DNA of 6,598 bases from Proteobacteria bacterium UBA2996 (lineage in GTDB: Bacteria > Pseudomonadota > Gammaproteobacteria > Arenicellales > UBA868). Location: the NCBI GenBank assembly GCA_002346525.1, contig DDZY01000201.1, positions 1-6,598 of the forward strand. The letters run 5' to 3'. Position numbers and translations under genes: made by a program. This document shows, one piece after another, positions 1-6,073 of the stretch (position 1 is the stretch's first letter; the number at the start of each line of letters is the position of its first letter). A model generated the notes under the pieces. It ran no database searches. It saw only the letters and a program-made list of their open reading frames with translations, and had not been told where the DNA came from.

Positions 1-1
1 C

Positions 2-418
2 CCCCGGGTGTATTTTGAAGAATGGGACTCTCCCCAGATCTCCGCGATCCGCTGGGTTTCGGAACTGATTGAGATAGCCGGCGGGCAGGATATCTTCCCC
101 GAACTCGCGCAGTGTCCGGATGGCAAGAGCCGGATCATTGCCGACCCAGAAGAAGTGATTCGCCGACAGCCCGACATCATTATCGGGTCGTGGTGCGGCA
201 AGAAGTTCCGGCCCGAAAAGGTGGCCGCCCGCCCGGGATGGTCCGAGATCCCGGCAGTCAAAAACAACGCGCTTTATGAGATCAAGTCGGCGGAGATTCT
301 CCAGCCTGGTCCTGCCGCTTTAAGTGACGGATTGTTACGGCTTTGTACCATTATGGATACGTGGCACACGGCACCGGGTCAGCCGGTTCCTAATCCGCGG
401 TCGCACGTCACTGCCTGA
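2..418 (+). CDS. Cobalamin-binding (BtuF-like) ABC substrate-binding protein, 3' part
   Basis: This is the C-terminal 138 residues of a class III periplasmic-binding-fold protein of the BtuF/FhuD type, which binds vitamin B12 or related metal complexes for ABC import. The visible part starts with PRVYFEEWDSP. Then come a helix with a GGQDIFPELA segment (the position of CGGENIF in E. coli BtuF), a DPEEVIRRQPDIII strand-helix unit, and the segment GSWCGKKF around visible residues 62-69. All of this belongs to the second lobe. The frame is open to the left edge, so the GTG at position 8 is not the start; family members are usually about 260-310 residues, so about half is missing. Signal peptide and cell location cannot be seen. 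No transporter partner is visible, so the ligand (cobalamin versus another chelate) is inferred from family resemblance only. The stop codon lies inside the 3' end of the convergent yejF gene. No symbol is given because true BtuF orthology cannot be shown from a fragment. Confidence 0.8.
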   Translation, partial: PRVYFEEWDSPQISAIRWVSELIEIAGGQDIFPELAQCPDGKSRIIADPEEVIRRQPDIIIGSWCGKKFRPEKVAARPGWSEIPAVKNNALYEIKSAEILQPGPAALSDGLLRLCTIMDTWHTAPGQPVPNPRSHVTA

Positions 419-2051
419 GTGCCCCGTCGTTCCAGACCTCAAAATCCATTGCCGCCTTGATCAGTGAGCGGGTGTAGTCATCTTCCGGTGCACAGAAGAT
501 CTGCTCCGCTCTGCCTTGCTCCACCACCTGGCCCGAGCGCATCACAATGATCTCGTCCGCGAGTGCGCGGACCACTCGAAGATCATGACTGATAAAAAGA
601 TAGCTCAGCCCGTATGTTTCCTGCAGTCGAAGCAGCAGGTCAATCATCTGTGACTGCACTGCCCGGTCGAGTGCGGATGTGGGTTCATCCAGAACGATCA
701 GTTCAGGTTTCAGGATAAGCGCCCGGGCAAGCGCGATCCGCTGGCGCTGCCCGCCTGAAAATTCATGGGGGTAGCGCAGTCGGGTATCAGGATCTAGCCC
801 GACTTCCTGCAGGGCCTCGATAACCCTGGAATCCTGATGGGGTCTCTCAACGAGACCGTGTGCTTCAAGGCCTTCAGCCACAATGTCACCGACGCTCATG
901 CGCGGGCTGAGGCTGCCATAGGGGTCCTGGAAGACGATCTGCATTGCACGGCGCAGGGGCTGTAGCGCGTTACGGGACAGGCCGTCGATACGCTGGTCTT
1001 TAAAGCGGATTGCCCCGCGGCTTTCGGTGAGCCGCAGCAGCGCCAACGCCAGGGTCGTTTTGCCTGAGCCACTTTCGCCCACCACGCCCACGGTGCGCCC
1101 GGGATACAGTGTCAGACTGACACCATCCACCGCCCGAACATGATCGACCGTGCGTCGCAAGAGACCCTTGCGCACACCGAACCACACGCCGAGCTCATGC
1201 GCTTCAAGAAGTGTCTCGCCCGGTGCTGCGCCCGCCGCTCGCCGGGCTTTGGGTTCTGACTCAATCAGTGTCCGGGTGTATGCCTGTGCGGGGGTCTCAA
1301 AAATCTGATCCGTATTGCCGGATTCCACCACCTTGCCTCCCTGCATCACATAAACCCGATCGGCGGTCTTACGCACCACCCCTAGATCATGCGTGATCAG
1401 GAGCAGCGCCATACTGAGTTGTGCGCAGAGCTCATCGAGGAGCGCAAGAATCTGCGCCTGTGTGGTGACGTCGACCGCTGTTGTCGGTTCATCGGCAATC
1501 AGGAGCCGGGGCTCGTTGGCAAGCGCCATGGCGATCATGACTCTTTGACGCTGGCCGCCGGAAAGCTGATGCGGCCAGGATTTTAGTTGACGCTCCGGAT
1601 CCCGGATCCGTACCTGCTGCAGTATCTGCAATGCGCGCTGGCGCGCGTCGTGTTCTTTCAATTTTTTGTGCAGGATCAGGGTTTCACAGATCTGTTTTTC
1701 GACCGTGTGCAGCGGGTTCAAAGACAGCATGGGCTCCTGGAAGATCATGCCGATGCGTCCGCCCCGCACGCCCCGCAGTGTGTTCTCGTCGGCCCCAAGC
1801 AGCTCTTTCCCTTCAAACAGAATACTGCCGCCGGGATGGCTGGCCCGCGGATAGGGCAGCAGTCCCAGGATGGAAGCAGCCGTCACGGATTTGCCTGATC
1901 CGGATTCGCCGACCAGCGCAACCCGCTCACCCGCGTCAATGGTGAGCGAGACGTCTTTAACCGCATCAATCTGTTTGTTCGGAGCCGCAAATCGCACGGA
2001 CAGGTGACGAATCTCGAGCAACGGGCGGGGAGGCGGGACGCTATTCATCAC
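408..2051 (-). CDS. yejF: Peptide ABC transporter, fused double ATP-binding protein YejF
   Basis: Cytoplasmic ATPase of the YejABEF peptide importer, with two complete nucleotide-binding domains on one chain. Domain 1 has Walker A GESGSGKS (48-55), Q-loop Gln105, signature LSGGQ (163-167), Walker B LLIADE (183-188) and H-loop His221. Domain 2 has Walker A GESGSGKT (325-332), Q-loop Gln375, signature FSGGQ (431-435), Walker B LIVLDE (451-456) and His489. Every catalytic element is present in both halves, so both sites should hydrolyse ATP. At 547 residues it is slightly longer than E. coli YejF (about 529, from memory). It is the last gene of the yejABEF operon. The start is ambiguous between GTG at 2051 (overlapping the yejE stop as GTGA) and the next codon, ATG at 2048 (TGATG). 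An AAGG inside yejE lies about 10 nt before the GTG and about 13 before the ATG, slightly favouring the GTG. The 3' end overlaps the convergent cobalamin-binding gene by 11 bp. Confidence 0.95.
   Translation of the reverse strand: MMNSVPPPRPLLEIRHLSVRFAAPNKQIDAVKDVSLTIDAGERVALVGESGSGKSVTAASILGLLPYPRASHPGGSILFEGKELLGADENTLRGVRGGRIGMIFQEPMLSLNPLHTVEKQICETLILHKKLKEHDARQRALQILQQVRIRDPERQLKSWPHQLSGGQRQRVMIAMALANEPRLLIADEPTTAVDVTTQAQILALLDELCAQLSMALLLITHDLGVVRKTADRVYVMQGGKVVESGNTDQIFETPAQAYTRTLIESEPKARRAAGAAPGETLLEAHELGVWFGVRKGLLRRTVDHVRAVDGVSLTLYPGRTVGVVGESGSGKTTLALALLRLTESRGAIRFKDQRIDGLSRNALQPLRRAMQIVFQDPYGSLSPRMSVGDIVAEGLEAHGLVERPHQDSRVIEALQEVGLDPDTRLRYPHEFSGGQRQRIALARALILKPELIVLDEPTSALDRAVQSQMIDLLLRLQETYGLSYLFISHDLRVVRALADEIIVMRSGQVVEQGRAEQIFCAPEDDYTRSLIKAAMDFEVWNDGALRQ
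2046..2051 (-). other. Overlapping yejE stop and double start of yejF
   Basis: The minus-strand hexamer GTGATG contains the yejE stop TGA (2050-2048) between two adjacent in-frame yejF start candidates, GTG (2051-2049) and ATG (2048-2046). Either start overlaps the yejE stop, by 4 bp or 1 bp, which is the arrangement expected for stop-restart translational coupling inside an operon. Confidence 0.7.
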
Positions 2052-3085
2052 GAATCGATGGCCTTGCGCGGATCAAAGGCATCGCGGACCGCTTCACCAA
2101 CAAATATCAACAGGCTCAGCATCAGTCCGATGACGAAGAACCCGGTGAACCCGAGCCAGGGCGCCTGCAGGTTTGCTTTACCCTGAGCAAGCAGTTCACC
2201 CAGCGATGCGGACCCGGGCGGCAGGCCGATGCCGAGAAAATCGAGCGAGGTCAGCACGGTGACGGAGCCCGCGAGGGTAAAGGGCATGAACGTGATCGTG
2301 GCGACCATGGCGTTTGGCAGCAGGTGCCGGAACATGATGACGGTGTTGCTGACACCGAGTGCCTGGGCGGCACGGACATATTCGAAATTACGGGCTCTGA
2401 GGAACTCGGCGCGCACCACACCGACAAAGCCCATCCAGGAAAACAGTAACAGTAGACCCAGCAGCCACCAGAAGTTGGGTTCTACCACGCTGGCAAGGAT
2501 GATCAGCAGGTACAGCGTTGGCAGCCCGGACCACACTTCGATGAAGCGTTGGCCCAAAAGGTCGGTCCATCCGCCGAAGTAGCCCTGCACCGCGCCGGCG
2601 GCCACACCGATCACGGCGCTGATCAGGGTCAGGGTGAAGCCAAACAGGACTGAAATCCGAAAGCCGTAAATGGCCCGGGCGAGTACATCCCGTGCCTGAT
2701 CGTCGGTGCCGAGCCAATGCTGATCATCAGGCGGAGCAGGGGCAGGGACGGGAAGGTCCCAGGCCACAGTCTGGTGGTGATAGCGGATCGGCGGCCAGAG
2801 CATCCAGCCTTCGGCATCAATAAGGTCTGCAAGAAACGGATTGCGGTAATCTGCCTCGGTCAGGAAGTCCCCGCCGAATGTGGTCTCGGGATAAGCCTTG
2901 AAAATCGGCATATAGACCTCGCCCCGGTACACCACGACAAAGGGCTTGTCGTTGGCAACAAATTCGGCAAAGAGTGACACGATAAACAGGATCAGAAAGA
3001 TCCACATCGACCACCAGCCGCGCCGGTTCGCCCGGAAATGATGCAGTCTTCGTCGTGTCAGGGGGCTAAGTCCTTGACTGTCCAT
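2048..3085 (-). CDS. yejE: Peptide ABC transporter permease YejE
   Basis: Inner-membrane permease of the OppC/DppC class, forming half of the channel of the YejABEF importer. A cytoplasmic N-terminus rich in Arg (RRRLHHFRANRRGWW) leads into the first membrane helix (about 23-42). A long periplasmic loop follows (about 43-140) with FGGDF and HWLGTDDQARDV motifs. Five further helices follow between about 144 and 331. The EAA-type coupling loop that docks on the ATPase is YVRAAQALGV...RHLLPNA (about 236-259). Length (345) and the conserved ending GEAVRDAFDP match E. coli YejE closely. The ATG directly abuts the yejB stop (TAG then ATG, no gap), and a GGGA about 7 nt upstream is a weak ribosome-binding site, so translational coupling with yejB is likely. 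The stop codon overlaps the yejF start. No disruption is visible. Confidence 0.95.
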   Translation of the reverse strand: MDSQGLSPLTRRRLHHFRANRRGWWSMWIFLILFIVSLFAEFVANDKPFVVVYRGEVYMPIFKAYPETTFGGDFLTEADYRNPFLADLIDAEGWMLWPPIRYHHQTVAWDLPVPAPAPPDDQHWLGTDDQARDVLARAIYGFRISVLFGFTLTLISAVIGVAAGAVQGYFGGWTDLLGQRFIEVWSGLPTLYLLIILASVVEPNFWWLLGLLLLFSWMGFVGVVRAEFLRARNFEYVRAAQALGVSNTVIMFRHLLPNAMVATITFMPFTLAGSVTVLTSLDFLGIGLPPGSASLGELLAQGKANLQAPWLGFTGFFVIGLMLSLLIFVGEAVRDAFDPRKAIDS

Positions 3086-4186
3086 CTAGGTGTCCCGGCT
3101 TTCAAAATCGATCCGTGGATCAACGAGGGTATAGGTGAGGTCGCCGATCAGACTCATTACAAGCCCGAGCAGCGAGAAGAAAAAGAGCGTGCCGAACATC
3201 ACCGGATAGTCCCGAGCGAAGGCTGCCTCGAAGCCGAGCAGGCCAAGCCCGTCCAGAGAGAAGATGATCTCAATGAGCAGTGAGCCGGTGAAGAGAATGC
3301 CGATAAACGCGCTGGGAAAGCCGGCGATCACGATGAGCATGGCATTGCGGAATACATGACCGTAAAGCACCCGGCGCTCGCTCAAGCCCTTTGCCCGCGC
3401 GGTGAGCACGTACTGCTGATTGATCTGGTCAAGAAAAGAGTTTTTGGTCAGCATGGTGAGCGTCGCAAAGCCGCCAATGGTCATGGCCAGCACCGGCAGG
3501 GCGATATGCCAGAAGTAATCCAGAATGCGTGATGGCCAGGACAGCATCTCCCAGTTCTCTGAGGTAAGCCCGGCCAGGGGAAACCAGTCGAGATAACTGC
3601 CGCCGGCAAAAACCACCAGCAGGAAGACCGCAAAGAGAAAACTGGGAATGGCGGTGCCGAGGACCACCAGCACGCTGGTCCAGATATCAAAGCGGGTCCC
3701 GTCGCGAACCGCCTTGGAGATGCCCAGCGGAATTGAGATGAGATACACCAGCAGCGTGGTCCATATCCCGAGCGAGATGGATACCGGCATCTTGTCGAGC
3801 ACCAGTTCCACGACCGAGCGGTCACGGTAGAAACTTTCACCGAAGTCGAGCATCAGGTACTGCTTCATCATGCTGAAGAAGCGTTCATGCAAAGGCTTGT
3901 CAAAGCCAAAACGGGCCTCGAGTTCAGCAATGAAATCCGGATCAAGACCCTGGGCGCCGCGGTACTTGCCGCCGAACGCGTCACTGCTGCCCGTAGTCGA
4001 CAGGGTCTCACTCGCGCCGGTGCGCGTGACCCGTTCGGTCATGTCGGCACCGACTCCGGTGAGCTGCGAAATGATCTGCTCCACCGGGCCCCCTGGAGCC
4101 ACCTGGATGATCACAAAATTGATCACCATGATCGCAAACAGCGTGGGAATCATCAGCAGCAGTCTGCGGATGATATAGGTGCTCAT
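3086..4186 (-). CDS. yejB: Peptide ABC transporter permease YejB
   Basis: Inner-membrane permease of the OppB/DppB class, the second half of the channel. It opens with the family's typical MSTYIIRRLLLMIPTLF and a first membrane helix to about residue 29, followed by APGGPVEQ. A periplasmic segment (about 31-135) includes YRGAQGLDPDFIAELE and GFDKPLHERFF, both recognisable in E. coli YejB. Five more helices follow, with the coupling loop YVLTARAKGL...GHVFRNAML at about 259-283 and the ending TLVDPRIDFESR. Length 366 against about 364 in E. coli. The start is well supported by this alignment. However, the 22 bp separating it from yejA are C-rich and contain no Shine-Dalgarno-like tract, so initiation probably depends on ribosomes arriving from yejA. 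It is the second gene of the operon and abuts yejE. Confidence 0.95.
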   Translation of the reverse strand: MSTYIIRRLLLMIPTLFAIMVINFVIIQVAPGGPVEQIISQLTGVGADMTERVTRTGASETLSTTGSSDAFGGKYRGAQGLDPDFIAELEARFGFDKPLHERFFSMMKQYLMLDFGESFYRDRSVVELVLDKMPVSISLGIWTTLLVYLISIPLGISKAVRDGTRFDIWTSVLVVLGTAIPSFLFAVFLLVVFAGGSYLDWFPLAGLTSENWEMLSWPSRILDYFWHIALPVLAMTIGGFATLTMLTKNSFLDQINQQYVLTARAKGLSERRVLYGHVFRNAMLIVIAGFPSAFIGILFTGSLLIEIIFSLDGLGLLGFEAAFARDYPVMFGTLFFFSLLGLVMSLIGDLTYTLVDPRIDFESRDT

Positions 4187-4208
4187 GATCGTGCGAGGGT
4201 GGGGCGGG

Positions 4209-6020
4209 TTATTGCCGTTGTGTTTCCAGGGCGCTGGCGCGTTCGTCGTCGAACCACCATCGGTCCGTCATGACGCCCGTGCGCACCGGTGTCTTCGGCA
4301 TCCCGAACTTGTCCCAGTAAAGTACCCGGTCAGCCCGGATGTGCCAGTGTGGGACAACATAATGACCCCATGACAGCACCCGATCCAGCGCGCGGGTCCG
4401 CTGGTTAAGTTGCTCGCGGGAGTCTGAGCGCAGCATCAGGCCAATGAGTTCATCCACCACCGGATCGCGTACCCCGGCAAGATTCCGGCTGCCCGCCGAG
4501 TCCGCTGCCGCCTGGCTCCAGTATTCGTACTGCTCGTTGCCGGGTGTTTCACTTTGACCCCAGACCCACACCATCATGTCGAAGTCGAATTGGCGAAAGC
4601 GGTTGATGTACTGGTTCTCGTCTACCAGGCGCACTTTGGCCTCGATCCCCAGCCGTTTCAGGTTGCGAACATAAGGCAGCACAATGCGCTCAAAGGCGGG
4701 GCTCACAAGCAGGATCTCGAAGCGAAAAGGCGTCCCGGTGTCCGCATGCACCAGTTGGAGATCCTGAACCGCCCATCCCGCGTCCTGGAGCAGGGCATTG
4801 GCCCGGCGCAGGTTGTCGCGCAGCCAGCCGCTGCCGTCCGTCACCGGCGGGGCGTAGGCCTCACCGAAAACCGCCTGTGGCACTTGGCCGCGAAACGGTT
4901 CCAGTACGGCGAGTTCTTCGCCCTCGGGTTTACCCCGGGCAGCAAGATCCGAATTGGAGAAGTAACTGCGGGTTCGAGTGTATTGACCGTTAAAGAGATT
5001 CCGGTTGGTCCACTCAAAGTCAAAGGCAAGCGCGAGCGCTTCGCGGACCCGTGGGTCGGAAAACTGCGCGCGGCGGGTATTCATGACGAAGGCCTGCATA
5101 CCGGTCGGCCTTTTGTTTGCAACCAGTTCTTTTTTCAGCCAGCCTTTCTCGACGACGGCCACGTTGTAGTCTTCCGCCCAGGCTTTCGCCTGATTCTCCA
5201 GCCGAAAATCGATATCCCCGGCCTTGAGCGCCAGCCGGATCGGTGTTGCATCACGGAAGAAGTCGGTCCGGATGGTCTGAAAATTCTGCAGCCCCCGGCG
5301 TACCGCAAGATCCCGACCCCAGTAATCTTCAACGCGCTCCCGGATCGTAAACCGGCCCGCTTCAAAATCGCGGATCTGGTAAGGCCCACTGCCCAACGGG
5401 GGGTCCAGTGTCGTGGCGCCAAAGTCCCGGGTGGCCCAGTAGTGTTTGGGCAGAATCGGCAACTGGCCCACAATAAGAGGCAACTCGCGGTTATTCGATT
5501 CGCTGAAAGTAAACCGCACCCTCGCGGCATCCAGCGCTTCCACGGACCCGACGGCGCCGTAATAGAACCGGTACTGAGGGTTACCCTGACTGACCAGGGT
5601 TTCAAAAGACCAGGCGACATCTTCGGCAGTGATGGCGGTGCCATCGTGCCAGCGCGCCTCAGGACGAATATGAAAAATCACCCAGGAACGGTCACGGGGC
5701 CATTCAATGGATTCGGCAATCAAGCCGTAACCAGTGAAAGGCTCGTCCGCACTCGTGACCAGCAGGGTTTCCACCGCGCCGGTACTGACCGCGTTACCCT
5801 TGGGAATAAAGGGGTGAAAACTGTCAAAACTCCCCTGGGCAGCAAGCCGTAAACTGCCTCCTTTGGGGGCATCGGGATTAACGTAATCAAAATGATTAAA
5901 GTCGGCGGGGTAACGGGGTGTCTCGGAGTCGAACATGGAAATGGCATGGGCGCGCAACACCTCTGCGGTCAGCGCCGGCAGGGGGCTTAGGGCGAGCCAG
6001 ATAAACAGAAACCATCTCAT
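4209..6020 (-). CDS. yejA: Periplasmic peptide-binding protein YejA (solute-binding family 5)
   Basis: Periplasmic receptor that captures peptides or peptide-like compounds and delivers them to YejB/YejE. A short signal peptide (one Arg, hydrophobic WFLFIWLAL, then SPLPALTA) probably ends after Ala19. There is no lipobox Cys, so the protein should be soluble rather than lipid-anchored; indeed the 603 residues contain no cysteine. The mature start carries the YejA-type HFDYVNPDAPKGGSLRL (43-59). The family 5 hallmark YGLIAESIEWP...WHDGTAITAEDVAWSFE is at 98-140, and FSDPRVREALALAFDFEW (320-337) and the late WGQSETPGNEQYEYW (487-501) follow. Length is close to E. coli YejA (about 604). It is the first gene of the operon; mutY diverges just upstream. 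The ATG has only a weak TGAG ribosome-binding match 6 nt upstream. The natural ligand cannot be read from sequence: E. coli Yej imports microcin C, while related systems in alphaproteobacteria are tied to muropeptides. Confidence 0.95.
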   Translation of the reverse strand: MRWFLFIWLALSPLPALTAEVLRAHAISMFDSETPRYPADFNHFDYVNPDAPKGGSLRLAAQGSFDSFHPFIPKGNAVSTGAVETLLVTSADEPFTGYGLIAESIEWPRDRSWVIFHIRPEARWHDGTAITAEDVAWSFETLVSQGNPQYRFYYGAVGSVEALDAARVRFTFSESNNRELPLIVGQLPILPKHYWATRDFGATTLDPPLGSGPYQIRDFEAGRFTIRERVEDYWGRDLAVRRGLQNFQTIRTDFFRDATPIRLALKAGDIDFRLENQAKAWAEDYNVAVVEKGWLKKELVANKRPTGMQAFVMNTRRAQFSDPRVREALALAFDFEWTNRNLFNGQYTRTRSYFSNSDLAARGKPEGEELAVLEPFRGQVPQAVFGEAYAPPVTDGSGWLRDNLRRANALLQDAGWAVQDLQLVHADTGTPFRFEILLVSPAFERIVLPYVRNLKRLGIEAKVRLVDENQYINRFRQFDFDMMVWVWGQSETPGNEQYEYWSQAAADSAGSRNLAGVRDPVVDELIGLMLRSDSREQLNQRTRALDRVLSWGHYVVPHWHIRADRVLYWDKFGMPKTPVRTGVMTDRWWFDDERASALETQRQ

Positions 6021-6029
6021 GACCGACTC

Positions 6030-6057
6030 ATTATATCTTTGGGCATCGTCATGCCCT
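6030..6057 (-). promoter_or_regulatory. Candidate yejABEF promoter
   Basis: On the minus strand, a consensus -10 TATAAT lies at 6035-6030, preceded after 16 bp by AGGGCA (6057-6052), a weak -35 matching 3 of 6 positions of TTGACA. The -35 overlaps the inverted repeat arm. Transcription from it would start only about 3 nt before the yejA ATG, giving a nearly leaderless mRNA, which argues against it. An alternative is TTCACA (6084-6079, 5 of 6 matches) with CATGAG (6061-6056, 3 of 6) at 17-bp spacing, which would give a leader of about 28 nt but lies partly in mutY. Neither is decisive. Confidence 0.25.
6041..6056. repeat. Perfect 6-bp inverted repeat in the yejA/mutY intergenic gap
   Basis: GGGCAT, a 4-nt spacer CGTC, then ATGCCC: a perfect dyad with arms at 6041-6046 and 6051-6056. 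It sits in the only spacer between the divergent yejA and mutY starts. As DNA it could be a small operator; as RNA it could fold into a short hairpin in the mutY leader. There is no U-run after it on either strand, so it is not an intrinsic terminator. The repeat is directly seen; any function is inference. Confidence 0.4.
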
Positions 6058-6073
6058 CATGGGACCTGATTCG

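Noticed and set aside
8..10. GTG as the start of the left-edge gene
   Set aside because: The frame is open to the window edge and the residues before it (Pro-Arg) continue the family's PRVYFEEW segment. Starting here would leave only half of a binding protein.
373..387. ACCGG-GTCAG-CCGGT inverted repeat as a terminator for yejF
   Set aside because: The stem is only 5 bp, is inside the coding sequence of the plus-strand gene, and no T-run follows on either strand.
409..421. CACT-GCCTG-AGTG inverted repeat at the convergent stops as a bidirectional terminator
   Set aside because: A 4-bp stem without flanking T-runs is too weak to support a terminator call.
1389..1898. Plus-strand open frames opposite yejF
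   Set aside because: At least the 1587-1898 frame is in codon register with yejF, and all lie inside conserved ATPase domains; the products have no recognisable motif.
2717..2977. Plus-strand open frame opposite the yejE periplasmic loop
   Set aside because: It is in codon register with yejE and is explained by the same shortage of TTA, CTA and TCA codons.
4554..5852. A 432-codon plus-strand open frame opposite yejA
   Set aside because: Its codons are in exact register with the yejA codons on the other strand, so stops arise only where yejA uses TTA, CTA or TCA, which are rare in this GC-rich gene. The predicted product is rich in His, Pro and Arg, shows no recognisable domain and lies wholly inside a well-supported gene.
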